Below are positions 22,135-32,669 of a stretch of DNA of 64,000 nucleotides, piece by piece. The stretch's first letter is position 1; each line of letters begins with the position of its first letter. Location: assembly GCA_036365145.1 (NCBI GenBank), contig JAEOAD010002279.1, forward strand, positions 1,670,001 to 1,734,000, read 5' to 3'. The stretch comes from Orientallactaga sibirica (taxonomy: Eukaryota > Chordata > Mammalia > Rodentia > Dipodidae). The notes beneath the pieces are model-generated. The model was not told the origin of the DNA. It worked only from the letters and a program-made list of their open reading frames with translations, and did not search any database. Both the position numbers and the translations under genes were made by a program.

Positions 22135-23328
22135 CAAGAAGTTTTTTATTTGCACTTGCGGCATGGTGAAGGGACCCTGTGAGGGGGCCCAGCTTGTCCC
22201 CTTAGGAGAGTGCCTGTCACTAAGCAAACGCTGTGTGTTACTGGTGTTTGGATCCTGGAAGAGGGAAGATTGACTCGCACCCCACTTAACAGCAGAGCTG
22301 TGGAGGCAGGAGCTACTGTAGTCTTGTCCCCGAAGCTGAATCACTTTCCTCACCGCACCCACCTTGAGATTCATGGCCCATCGAAGAAAGCTTCCAACCC
22401 AACCCAACTTGAGATGTCTTTCCTACGAGAGTTTAGACCTTTGAGAAATGCTTAGACCCTTAGTGCCCAAAGCATGGTCAGGGGTCCCTCCAGTCACAGC
22501 CTGTATGCCCTTGCAACAGCTCAGAGAAGACAAGGAGCCCCAAGTCACTGTTTATCCTCAGCCCCCTCTCCAATGCAAAACTCTCTCTTCCCTTCCCGAG
22601 TCCATAGGAAGTCTCTGGAGATGCTTAGGAAACAGCGCCATCTGAACTAGTTGCCGCCAACCACATGTGGCCATTCAGATCTGAATGTAAATGAGTTAGA
22701 ATAAAATAAAACAGTAAGAGCTCAGGTCCTGGGCCATACCATGCACGTTCTTCTCGGTGCCACGTGGTTCTGGCGGCAACCGTATTCAACGGAAAACATG
22801 TCCCCTGGACTACAAGCAACGTTCTGTTGGCCGCGGCGTGTCTGTAACGGGTTTCTTCCTGGTTTGTGATGAAACTATGTACTTTATTACCCCCCCCCAA
22901 CATATATAAGATCAGGTGTGACTGTTCTGTGTGAGAAACCTGAGGCTTAGGGGGATTCCAGGAACTTGTCTAAAGACACACGGCTAGTAGGTAGTGGTGC
23001 TGAGACTCGACCCAGAGCTTGTCTGCCCTGCAGCCCGCCACCAGCCGTGAACTGCAGTAGAGCAGTATACACAGTCATATGGTTTGTGTCTGATTCGCAT
23101 CTTTTGTGAGCCTGTGAGATGCAGGCAGAGCTGCAGAACAGGGCTGGGCAGTAGGTGTGAGTAGGAGGGTGCTGGTATCCATTCTGCGTGTGTCCATTCT
23201 TCCCTGGACCCTGTGCCGAGCACCAGGTTACATCTGTCCTGTTTCATTGCCCTAATCATTCCATGGTGTGTACACACTATTATCTCTACAGACAGTTAAA
23301 AGATAAATAAATACATTAAGCACACCTA
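22135..23328. other. Intron stretch with a MIR relic
   Basis: About 1.2 kb with no gene. A C run lies at 22890-22898. The only recognisable repeat is the MIR core listed separately. Confidence 0.5.
22920..23030 (-). repeat. MIR relic
   Basis: AGAAACCTGAGGCTTAGGG, AAAGACACACGGCTAGTAGG and CTGAGACTCGACCCAGAG follow the reversed MIR core order. Confidence 0.65.
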
Positions 23329-23563
23329 GGGCTGGAGGGATGGCTTAGTGATTAAGGCGCTTGCCTGCAAAGCCAAAGGACCTAGGTTCGATTCCCCATG
23401 ATCCATGTTAGCCAGATGCACAAGGGGGCACATGCATCTGGAGTTCATTTGCAGTGACTGGAGGCCTGGCATGACCATTCTCTCTCTCAATCTCTCTCTC
23501 TCTCTCTCTCTCCCTCTTTCTCTGTCAAATAAATAAATAAAAATATTTTTTAAAAAAAGAAGA
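23329..23563 (+). repeat. tSINE-A, first of a same-site pair
   Basis: Full copy starting after AGCACACCTAG and ending in (GAA)n before AGCACATCTAG. Confidence 0.94.
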
Positions 23564-23578
23564 AGAAAGCACATCTAG

Positions 23579-23808
23579 GCCTGGAGAGATGGCTTAGACG
23601 TTAAGGTGTTTGCCTGCAAAGCCAAAGGACCCAAGTTCAATTCCCCAGGACCCACATTAGCCAGATGCACAAGGGGGCACATGCGTCTCGGGTTCGTTTG
23701 CAGTGGCTAGAGGCCCTGGTGTACCCATTCTCTTTGTCTCTCTTCTATCTCTATCTATGTCTGCTTGCAAATAAATAAAAATAAAAATAAACTAAAAAAA
23801 ATTTTAAA

Positions 23809-23849
<41 letters not shown>
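23579..23849 (+). repeat. tSINE-A, second of a same-site pair
   Basis: GGCCTGGAGAGATGGCTTAG head and a tail that ends in (GAAA)n at 23811-23850. A third target copy AGCACATCTAG follows. Confidence 0.94.
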
Positions 23850-23851
<2 letters not shown>

Positions 23852-23861
23852 CACATCTAGA

Positions 23862-24952
23862 AAAGGCAGGAAACATGGTGATTGGCAGGTGGAAGAGACC
23901 AGAGTGGAATGACCCTGTGGTCTTAGACGCTGCTTGTGACGACAACAGGTCATTTTATTTCAACCCGCCTTGGTCAGATTTTAAACCCAGTCCCTACAGA
24001 AGTGGACTCAGCACGTGCACACTGGAGGCCCCGTGAATCCTGAGTTTGCACTGGCAATGTGGGTGGAGTGGACGGCTCGGAGCAGAGGAGTTTATCTGGT
24101 CCCTGGAGAGCGGGCCTTGAGTGTAGACCCACTCTTTCCTCTACCGCCGAAGAGCTAAATCGATGCCGCAAATACAGCGTATTGACTTCTTGTCACAGCC
24201 TCATTTCACAACAATGGACAACACCGTCTATAATCTGAGAACTGATTACAGACCTACAATACTGATTTGCTTGCTTTTTTTTTTTTTTTTTAACATAAAT
24301 GGAATTTCTCTCTCAGAGCACCAGCTTTCCTTGGTGACTCTTGAGACATTTCCTAAGGAAGTGTGTTTGTCAGTCCTGTTTCACGCGAGTCTATTAAACT
24401 CCAGTGACGGAGCTTGAAGTCACAGGAAAGCAGAAATAAGTGTCATCTGCGTTCCGTTTTCGTTTATTAGAAACTCTTAACGAAAAAGGTGAACCTTGGT
24501 CGGCGGTGTTTATTCCACTCTCTCACGTCTTCGGTGGTCTATCAACAGGTAAATCCTACCTGTAAAGTTGAGCTGGAAATTCCAGTCATAAACTGGCTGG
24601 AGAGAGTAGATGGCATTTTCATTGAGTGGCCCCCAATTTCACATTCACATTTTGTTCAGGGGAAGGAAATTAAACAAGGATCACTAAGGGAGGAAGACCG
24701 GGTCTGTTTCCATAGAAACTATCTCACAGTGACTTTGAGGTATCCCTAAAAGACAGCAGGAAGTTGGAGCCCAGAGTTGAATCCCACGCTAGGAGAGAGA
24801 GCACACATTGGGATTCTGTGCTTAGCCTCTGTCTGCGTTTGTGAGAAAGCTCACGAGCTTGGCACAGAGGGCTGGATAAGAGGCTGTGCCGAACAAGAGT
24901 AGACTTCCACACCAACCATGCAGACTTATGTTCCCCATCTAGAATCAGCAGC
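23862..24952. other. Intron stretch, candidate conserved pieces
   Basis: About 1.1 kb without a repeat, except a T run at 24277-24291. 24160-24260 and 24480-24740 are balanced, CpG-containing sequence; an 86-codon ORF at 24489-24749 resembles no family I know and ends without a splice-like context. Confidence 0.45.
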
Positions 24953-25162
24953 GGGGCTGGAGAGATGGCTTAGCGGTTAAGGCATTTGCCTGCAAAGCCA
25001 AGGGACCCAGGTTCAATGCCCCTAGGACCCACATAAGCCAGATGCACAAGGGGGCACATGCGTCTGGAGTTCGTTTGCAGCTGCTGAAGGCCCTCGTGTG
25101 CCCATTCTCTCTCTGTTTCTCTCTCTCTGCCTCTTTCTCCCAAATAAATAAAAATAAATAGA
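24953..25162 (+). repeat. tSINE-A
   Basis: GGGGCTGGAGAGATGGCTTAG head with a normal body and tail. Confidence 0.94.
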
Positions 25163-25252
25163 AATTCAGAGTCAGCACTGGTGAACTGCAGTGGCTTGTA
25201 GTCTAAATCCAACATGCCGTCTGTTTTCACATGTGCAGAATGGCTAGGTTTT

Positions 25253-25463
25253 ATTATTTTTTTTTATTTTATTTTAGAGCAACAGACAGAGAGAGAGAAA
25301 GGCAGATAGATAGAGAGAATGGGCATGCCAGGGCCTCCAGCCACTGCAAACGAACTCCAGATGCATGTGCCACCACCTTGTGCATCCGGCTTACGTGGGT
25401 CTTGGGGAATTGAGCCTCAAACATTTTCATACAGGCAATATATAACCACTAAGCCATCTCTCC
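25253..25463 (-). repeat. tSINE-A with replaced inner segment
   Basis: The stretch that normally reads CGGGGTCCTTAGGCTTC near the head is replaced by ACATTTTCATA, a word that recurs just outside the element. Confidence 0.9.
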
Positions 25464-25555
25464 ATATATATATTTATATGTTTTTGACATTTTCATATAT
25501 ATATTACATTTTCATATATATACATATATATACATTTTCATATATATATTACATT
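25464..25555. repeat. AT-rich tandem repeat
   Basis: Three copies of ACATTTTCATATATATA-type units, separated by further (TA)n. Confidence 0.85.
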
Positions 25556-25891
25556 TGATCCTGTGTTCCTCCAATTACCTTCCCTTGCCCCCCTTAGTCT
25601 CACCGTACCCTCTTCTTCTCATTACTGTCTGGTGGCTGTGTGATGGAAGAGAATAATTCCACCTCTCTTGTAACCTTTAGCGGTCCTTAGCTCATGGGGA
25701 GTGGGGCATGAGTTCCTGAGAGCCTTCCCTATTATAATAGAATGTTCATGGTTCACCAGCCACACCATGTGCAGGTCTTGTACAGGTAGAGCCATCTGGT
25801 GTGGGTTTGTGAATGCAATGGCTTTGTCTTATCCAGACATCAGAGTTCCACAGTGCTCAACCCCATACTCCAGCTCTTCCATTCTTTTCCC

Positions 25892-26042
25892 TTTCTCTCT
25901 CTCTCTCTCTCTCTCTCTCCTTCCTTCCTTCCTTCCTTTCCTTTCTTTCTCTCTCCCTTTCTTCTTTCTTTCCTTCCTTTCTCCCTCTTTCTTTCTCTCT
26001 TTCCTCCTTCCTTCCTTCCTTCCTTCCTTCCTTCCTTCCTTC

Positions 26043-26088
<46 letters not shown>
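25892..26088. repeat. (CT)n/(TTCC)n/(CTTT)n microsatellite
   Basis: Nearly 200 bp of pure pyrimidine, changing from CT to TTCC to CTTT. The last part is the reverse tail of the B1 that follows. Confidence 0.95.
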
Positions 26089-26231
26089 GGTTTTTTGAGG
26101 CAGGGTTTCACTGTAGACCAGTCTGACCTGGAATTCACTATGTAGTCTCAGGGTGGCCTTGAACTCAAGGCAATCCTCCTACCTCTGCCTCCCAAGTGCT
26201 GGGATGAAAGGCATGCGCCACCACGCCCAGC
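26089..26231 (-). repeat. B1 SINE
   Basis: Complete reversed copy ending GCCACCACGCCCAGC. Confidence 0.95.
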
Positions 26232-26382
26232 TTTCTTCTATTCCTTCTATCTCATTTTCCCCAGTCCTGGAGGGGATGAGCATCATGTTTCATTTAGAAA
26301 TGAGCACTCATCAGGCACTTCATTTTAGCATTTTACCCGTTATGACTCCCTGCACTGACTGTTTTCCATTGCCAAATTAAGG

Positions 26383-26498
26383 ACAGAGGGAAGGAAAGGA
26401 GAGACAGAGAGAAAGGAAGGGAAAAGGAAGAAGGGAAGGGACAGAGGGAGGGAGGGAAGGAAGGAAAGAAGGAAGGAAGGAAGAGGAAGAAAAGAAAG
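26383..26498. repeat. (GGAA)n-rich purine tract
   Basis: Imperfect GGAA/GAGA repeat of about 115 bp, the strand mirror of the pyrimidine tract 300 bp upstream. Confidence 0.9.
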
Positions 26499-26699
26499 TT
26501 TCTGACCAAGGCTGAGAGCAGAACTGATCTGTGGATATAAATACCTAGCAGACAGTTTGACCACACATTCATTTAGCAATAGAGCAATAGCTGCTTCTTC
26601 CTCAGGGCCCACATTCTCCCCAGTGCAGATGGGGGAGAGTTGCATGGAATAGAAGAATGTACCCAGACACACAGGCTGTGTGATATAGCTTTTAATTTA

Positions 26700-26916
26700 A
26701 AAAAAATTTTTTTTCTTTATTTGAGAGAGAGAGAGAGAATGGGCACACCAGGGCCTCTAGCCACTGCAATCAAACTCCACATGCGGGCACCCCCTCGGGC
26801 AGCACTGTGCACCTGTGTCACTGTGCATCTGGCTTACGTAGGACCTGGAGATTTGAACGTGAGTTCTTAGGCTTCGCAGGCAAGCGACTTAATCGCTAAG
26901 CCATCTCTCCAGCCCC
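26700..26916 (-). repeat. tSINE, intermediate type
   Basis: Reversed copy with GCAGCACTGTGCACCTGTGT and CACTGTGCATCTGGC in the middle, between the A and B layouts. Confidence 0.88.
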
Positions 26917-26939
26917 CCTACCCCCCGAACAAACTTTTG

Positions 26940-27050
26940 ACTCATGCGCCACCTTGTGCATCTGGCTTTATGTGGGTCCTGGAGAATCAAACCTACGTTC
27001 TTAAGCTTTGCTGGCTAGTGCCTTAATGGCTGAGCCATCTCTCCAGGCCT
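26940..27050 (-). repeat. tSINE-A, 3'-half missing
   Basis: Only the head half remains (CATGCGCCACCTTGTGCATC to CATCTCTCCAGGCC). The outer target AGCTTTTAATTT / AGCCTTTAGATTT surrounds this and the preceding copy. Confidence 0.88.
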
Positions 27051-27359
27051 AGCCTTTAGATTTTTTAAAAGATGTTTCAAAACTAAAAAAGAACAGCATT
27101 TTTGTGATATGTAAAAAAAAAAAAAAAACACACCGAATTTCCTTCTCTGAGTCAAATGTCATTGCAACAATCACGGACATAGTATGTGTGTCTACAGAGT
27201 GGAGCTGTTATATAGAGGCAGTGTGGTCCACCCAGCTACAAGTATTTAACAGCTGGCTCTCTTTGCTGAAAAATCCATCTACCTCCAGCCTAGAATGTTA
27301 GCATTTAGGTGACTTATTGATACTCCGGTTTCCTCATCTGAGAAAGCAAGTTTGTGACC
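27051..27359. other. Intron sequence, no feature seen
   Basis: It contains an A run (27113-27128) and ends in the TGACC target of the next LTR. Confidence 0.5.
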
Positions 27360-27746
27360 TGTAGCAGACAGCTTCAGGTTCACTGAGATGAACTTCCAGA
27401 CCAGGCACAGTTATGGAGGAAGGGATATTATTTATTGAAGCTTACAGATCCACGGGAAGTTCCATAAAGGCAGGAGAATCAGCCTGCTTTCACAGGGCCA
27501 AGCAGAGAGAGAAAAACCAACCAGCCACACAGCACACAGAGCAAAACTATTGCCCAAAAGCCCAGCACACTTCAGGAACTCCTACTGGGCACACTTTGCA
27601 TATCTTTACAATGGAATCTCAAACCCACCACCAACACCTTAAGACCAGCCCCCAGTGACATTGCCTCTAGGAAGGTGATTGCAGATGCAAACTATTAAGT
27701 AATAAAACATTGAATATATTGGGGGCCATATATTCAAACTATCACA
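27360..27746 (-). mobile_element. Solo LTR, MaLR (MT-like)
   Basis: 387 bp with TG...CA ends, flanked by an exact 5-bp duplication TGACC (27355-27359 and 27747-27751), the size usual for ERVL/MaLR elements. On the minus strand it starts TGTGATAGTTTGAATATATG and has AATAAATAAT near its end as a polyadenylation signal. The start is like rodent MT LTRs. Confidence 0.87.
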
Positions 27747-28102
27747 TGACCGTAGTCCCATCCTGTGGCAAACTTACAAATGAAATACGATGATAAATAT
27801 TACTCATTTAGCACAATGACGGTCTTCTGGTCTGGTCAGACACCTTGGTCCATCAGCCACAGGGTCTTCTTGCTCAGCACAGCCTTGACCATTGTAGGCA
27901 CAACATACGTGCTAATTGGTGACCACACGACATTGGTTGGGTTAGTAGGCTCTGGGCTCCAGTTTTCTTATCTGTAAAATGGAGGCGCCTCTGCTCTAGG
28001 ATATTTGAAAGGATTATGGGGTAAGTGTTAAGTAATAATAGTGGCTAATCAGTACTAGACACTTGATTCCTAAGTGTGAAGACCAATGTAAGGAATGGTC
28101 AA
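27747..28102 (+). repeat. Intron with MIR relic
   Basis: 27945-28075 (TCTGGGCTCCAGTTTTCTTA, TCTGTAAAATGGAGG, then AAAGGATTATGGGGTAAGTG) follows the forward MIR 3' half. The first 200 bp are unclassified. Confidence 0.6.
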
Positions 28103-28105
28103 GGG

Positions 28106-28360
28106 TTGGAGAGATGGTTTAGCGGTGAAGGCACCTACCTGCGAAGACTAAGAACACCTGTTTGAATCTCCAGGTCCCACGTTTAGCCGGAGACAAAAAA
28201 TGACGCAAGCGCGCAATAATGCACATGCCCACAAGGGGGTGCACGCGTCTGGAGTTTGTTCACAGTGGCTGAAAGGCCCTGGTGTACCCATTCTCTCTCT
28301 TCCTCTTCTTCTCTCTCTCTGTCTCTTTCAAATAAAAAGAAAAAGGAAAAGAACAAAAAG
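28106..28360 (+). repeat. tSINE-B-like
   Basis: GGTTGGAGAGATGGTTTAGC head, with a CTCF-like motif at 28226-28243 (one change, GGTGC). ATGGTCAAGGG occurs on both sides. Confidence 0.93.
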
Positions 28361-28602
28361 CATGGTCAAGGGACTCACTGAACCTGTTCAAGTAGGAAGG
28401 AGTTGACAGTGCGGATTCTCTATAATTGTGCTTTTCCTCCACTGCCATTTTACGTGCAGTATAGTCAGAGTTTCACAGTTATCCCAGGCTTTCATTTAAA
28501 CTTATAATTGACAGTTCTTTCTAGAATGTGACTTTTTTTTTTTTTTTTTTTTTGAGTTTGGGATCTCTCCTCTTTCGGTGCTAAATTAGTTTTAACTCGT
28601 GG
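28361..28602. other. Intron sequence with T run
   Basis: A 22-T run lies at 28532-28553. Nothing else is recognised. Confidence 0.5.
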
Positions 28603-28875
28603 ATTTTTTTTTTTTTTTTTTTTTTTTTTTGGAGAGAGACAGAGAGAGAGTGATAGGAAGACAGATATAGAATGGGCGTGCCAGCAGTCTCTCAGCTGCT
28701 GTGAACGAACTCCAGATGCGTGCGCCCCCTTGTGGTCAAGTGCAGCATTGCGCCCTTACGTCACTTTGCATCTGGCTAAACGTGGGACCTGGAGATTGGA
28801 ACTGCTGGAGACTGGAACCAGCGTACTTAGGCTTCGGAGGCAGGCGCCTTAACCGCTAAGCTATCTCTCCAGCCC
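28603..28875 (-). repeat. tSINE-B
   Basis: Full length with a tail of nearly 30 T (reversed). An intact CTCF-like motif lies on the minus strand at 28721-28738. ACTCGTGGA flanks both sides. Confidence 0.95.
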
Positions 28876-28905
28876 TACTCGTGGAGTTTTAAAAATGAAT
28901 GAGTG

Positions 28906-29106
28906 GGGGCTGGAAGGATGGCTTAGCCTAAGGACCCCGGTTCGAGGCTCAATTCCCCAGGACCCACGTAAGCCAGATGCACAAGGTGGCGCACGCGTCT
29001 GAAGTTCCTTTGCAGTGGCTGGAGGCTCTGGTGCGCCCATTCTGTCTCTCTCTCTCTCTCTCTCTGCCTATCTGTCGCTCTCAAATAAATAAATAAAAAT
29101 ATTTTT
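28906..29106 (+). repeat. tSINE-A with head deletion
   Basis: The stretch between GATGGCTTAG and CCTAAGGACC (end of A box to anticodon-like region) is missing. The 15-bp target AAAAATGAATGAGTG is exact on both sides. Confidence 0.95.
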
Positions 29107-29138
29107 AAAAATGAATGAGTGAGGAATAGCATTTGTTG

Positions 29139-29167
29139 ATGTGTGTGTGTGTGTGTGTGTGTGTGTG
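29139..29167. repeat. (TG)n microsatellite
   Basis: Fourteen TG units. Confidence 0.93.
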
Positions 29168-30129
29168 AGCATGCGTGTGCATCTCAAAGGTTGCTCTAGA
29201 GCAAGGCTCACTGTTATAAACCATTTGGTGTCTAGCTGGCCACAGAACTCATGTGCAAGGGTATTCAGTCGAGCCTCTGTTATGACTGGGCCTTTGAGTT
29301 TACAAGACTTGAGAAAACACATTGGCCTCCTACTTGAAAAAGCCCCTCTCTGTTTGATCTGCCTGTGCTAGGCGGCTTCATCCCAAGCTACTCAAAGGGT
29401 TCTTCTGTACACGAGAGCAAGCAAGACCAGGAGCTCGTCTGCTGGGCTAGAACAGGAAACCTTCCTGGACATTGTCAGAGGCCACAGCAGGGCCGCATTG
29501 TCGTGTGCTGCTGCTGAACAGCTCCAGCCAGAGCTTCACGGTGGAGCTAAGGGCACGTTGCTCAATCTGAAGTGTGTCCTTCACTCTCGTTCTTAGCACA
29601 GATCCCGGAGGCTCTTTGACACACTCAAGACTGTCAGCCCGGAAGCAAACTTCTACACAGGCAGAAAGGAAGGCTGAAATGAAATAGATAATTTCTTCTT
29701 TCTTCCCGCGTTAGACCCTAGAGGGAAGGAAAGTATGACAGCAATAATGCCATTGTGACATTGCAGACTTGCATGTGTCAGACACCTGCAATGTTCCTAT
29801 AAGTGGTTAATGAAAGGATTACTAGCTCTGTTTGGCAGACATTGAAACGGAGATCTTTGCCATAGAAGCTAAACACATTGACTGTGACAGAGCAAGACTT
29901 GAGGGTTTTTTGCCTCATGGTTACCTACCCTGACCTCATTATAAATGAATTTTAGACGCAGGGTAGGGATTATTCGGCCCTTTATCTATTCAATAACTAT
30001 TCATTGATCCTCACTAATAAGCACCGAGAATTCATCACTGAGTGAGCAAGAGAGACAAGGTCACAACCCTTGTTACCATCTGCTTTTCTGGGAGCAGCAG
30101 ACAATCGCCATGTTCAAAATAAATAAGTA
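29168..30129. other. Intron stretch with weak MIR relic
   Basis: About 29738-29880 (TGTGTCAGACACCTGCAATG, GTTAATGAAAGGATTAC) may be a reversed MIR. The remaining sequence is unclassified and shows no gene. Confidence 0.45.
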
Positions 30130-30345
30130 GGGCTGGAGAGATGGCTCAGCAGTTAAGGCACTTGCTGCGAAGCCTAAGGACCCAGCTTTGCTTCTCCAGG
30201 TCCCACGTAAGCCAGATGCACATGGTGGCGCATGTGTCTGGAGTTCGTTTGCAGTGGCTAAAGACCCTGGCGTGCCCATTCTCACTCTCTTTCTCTCTCT
30301 CTTCCTTTCTCTGATAAATAAATAATTTTTTTAAATAAATAAATC
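30130..30345 (+). repeat. tSINE-A
   Basis: GGGCTGGAGAGATGGCTCAG head; tail AAATAAATAA with T-rich interruptions. Confidence 0.94.
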
Positions 30346-30682
30346 ACACTATTCAAGTTGTGATAAATTACTGTGATTTTTTTTTCTTTCCTTTTAATAC
30401 AGGGTAATGTGATGGGAGGTGAGGGAGGAATGTCAACAGTAGACTAGAGAGTTCTAGGAGAGTGGTCCTCTGGTAGAGATTCAGCTGAGATGAAAATTCT
30501 AGAAGAAAGAGCGTTGAACCAGGGCTGCTAGGTGTTTGTACTTATAGTGGATAGGAAAACAGGAGATCCTCTGCCTGCAAGAGGTAAATCCTGACCTGAT
30601 AGATTGTGCCAGCCATTCCAGAGGAGCTCAAGGTATAGGGGCTCAACCGTTCTTTCCCTTTTTTTTTCTAAATGTTTATTTT
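30346..30682. other. Intron sequence, no feature seen
   Basis: Unclassified. It ends in AAATGTTTATTTT, the likely target of the next SINE. Confidence 0.5.
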
Positions 30683-30912
30683 GGCCTGGAGAGATGGCTT
30701 AGTGGTTAAGCGCTTGCCTGCAAAGCCTCAGGACTCTGGTTCAAGGCTCGATTCCCCAGGACCCACGTAAGCCAGGTGCACAGGTGGCGCATGCATCTGG
30801 AGTTCGTTTGCAGTGACTGGAGGCCCTGGTGTGCCCATTCTCTCTCTTTGTATATATATCTGCTTCTTTCTCTCTGTCTGTTGCTCTCAAATAAATAAAT
30901 AAATAAAAATAT
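30683..30912 (+). repeat. tSINE-A at left breakpoint
   Basis: GGCCTGGAGAGATGGCTTAG head. It meets the next, reversed tSINE tail to tail. Confidence 0.94.
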
Positions 30913-31113
30913 TTATTTTATTTGCAAGCAGAGGAAGACAGAGAGAGACAGAGAGAGCGAGAGAATGGGCATGCTGGGGCCTCCAGCCACTGCAAACGAA
31001 CTCCAGATGCATGCTCCCCCATGCATCTGGCTTTATGTGGGTCCTGGGGAATCGAACCTGGGTCCCTAGGCTTTGCAGGCAAGAGACTTGACCACTGAGC
31101 CATCTCCCCATCC
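30913..31113 (-). repeat. tSINE-A, inverted partner
   Basis: Reversed copy ending GAGCCATCTCCCCATCC. With the previous copy it makes an inverted pair with almost no spacer. Confidence 0.93.
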
Positions 31114-31289
31114 TTCATTCCTCTTTTTGACAATGCCACTTCCCTCCCTGGTTCTGCGGGCTCAGCTGGATGAATCCTCCCTGTTTCTCCCAGCCCCAGT
31201 AAGCAGTTCTTCTCCTCAGAATCTGATACTTGCACCGCTCCTTGGTTGTCCCTAAATACCCGTCTCACATATACTTCCGTTCATCTGTC

Positions 31290-31512
31290 AAGGCTGGAGC
31301 ACAGTAGAGTGATCAAGACAAGAATGCTAGCTAGCATCAGGCAGGCGCTGGGTCAAGGCCCAGCTTTCTACTGTGATGTCAGGCAAGTGCTTTGATCTCT
31401 GTTTTCTCATCATGATCACATAATCACAGTGTCGATGCCATGAAGGCTGTTATGACCATGAAGCACTGTCACAGAGCACTTAGTTCGCAGTCAGCACGCA
31501 ATAAATATAAAT
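31290..31512 (+). repeat. MIR
   Basis: Long forward MIR: AGAGTGATCAAGACAAGAAT, then CTGTGATGTCAGGCAAGTGC, then TCTGTTTTCTCATCATGATC, then GCACGCAATAAATATAAATA. Confidence 0.75.
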
Positions 31513-31649
31513 AACTGCACTAATCATGGGGACCGTTTGCCTCCCAGGGAAACTTCGCTCTCCCTCGGCAGGCTGAGGGTGGGAGGGCAGGAACTGGTAT
31601 CGCCAATGTTCCTGTGTATGCTGCATAGTCTGGCCCCTGGAATATCAGT

Positions 31650-31781
31650 GGTGTTAATTGATTTTTTTTAATGAATACTCTTGTAATACATTTATTTCTA
31701 AGCATTATGAAATTCACTTACTAATTGATTTTTTATACTCTTGTAATACATTTATTTCTAAGCATTATGAAATTTCTTACT
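31650..31781. repeat. Short tandem duplication inside unit 1
   Basis: A segment of about 65 bp (ATTGATTTTTT, then TACTCTTGTAATACATTTAT, then TCTAAGCATTATGAAATT) occurs twice in a row here and only once outside the SINE in unit 2. Confidence 0.92.
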
Positions 31782-31822
31782 AATGAGAAAAATTTTCAAC
31801 ATACCATTAAAAAAAACCTACC

Positions 31823-32036
31823 GGGCTGGAGAGATGGCTCAGTGGTTAAGGCGCTTGCCTGCAAAGCTTAATGACCCCGGTTCGATTCTCCAGGTCCCAC
31901 GTAAGCCAAATGCACATGGTGGCACATGTGTCTGGAGTTTGTTTGCAGTGACTAGAGGCCATGGTGCATCCATTCTCTCTCTCTTTCTCTGTCTCTGTCT
32001 CAAATAAAAATTAATTAATTAATTAAAAAATAAACA
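31823..32036 (+). repeat. tSINE-A
   Basis: GGGCTGGAGAGATGGCTCAG head; the tail ends in (TTAA)n. The matching copy in unit 2 is at 34014. Confidence 0.94.
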
Positions 32037-32292
32037 AAATATCTCTTTATAGTGTAATGTATTAGCCACCCAAATATGTATTCATACTACAATGGTTTCT
32101 TGGAAGAGATTGTACTGAACTGTCATGTGATATTCAGTCTGTCAGTATGTCGGGGGGGGGGGCTTTGCTGGTGGTTTAACCCACAACTGCAGATGAAGCA
32201 AGAGCAGAGTCTCGTGCTTTAGGACCATTCCTCTCATGCAAATGAAGAAGTGTCCAATGGGAATGTCAATACTTATATTATAAGAACATCCT

Positions 32293-32582
32293 GGGCTGGA
32301 GACATGGCTTAGCGGCTAAGGCGCCTGCCTCCTAAGCCTGAGAATACTGGTTCCAATCTCCAGTGGTTCCAATCTCCAGGTCCCACGTTTAGCCAGATGC
32401 AAAGTGACGCAAGGGCGCAATGCCGCACTTGACCACAAGGGGGCGCACGCATCTGGATATCGTTCACAGCAGCTGAGAGACTGCTGGCGCGACCATCTCT
32501 ATCTCCCTCTCCCTCTCTATCTCTCTCTCTGTCTCTCTCTCCAAAAATAAATAAAAAATAATAGAAAAAATATTTTAAAAAA
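32293..32582 (+). repeat. tSINE-B
   Basis: Flanked by AAGAACATCCT on both sides. An intact CTCF-like motif lies on the plus strand at 32430-32447. Confidence 0.95.
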
Positions 32583-32669
32583 AAGAACATCCTTCACGTT
32601 TTCAGAACCTTCGGAACGAATGAATGAAACGTACCTTTTCTCTATAGCTATAAAAACTACAATTTCCAA

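Larger units (their letters stand above)
25556..26640. repeat. Rodent dispersed repeat, probably L1-derived, interrupted
   Basis: Phrases such as CCACACCATGTGCAGGTCTT, then GCCATCTGGTGTGGGTTTGT, then GCTGAGAGCAGAACTGATCT, then GGATATAAATACCTAGCAGA match a common rodent repeat as I remember it. Two simple repeats and a B1 break it up. The family name is uncertain. Confidence 0.45.

Noticed and set aside
24489..24749. Possible extra exon with ORF of 86 codons
   Set aside because: No similarity to Dab1 and no convincing acceptor/donor pair in frame.
13534..26145. ORFs made of FLSFFLSFF, KKERKKERKKE or SLSLSLSLS
   Set aside because: Translations of (TTTC)n, (TTCC)n and (CT)n microsatellites.
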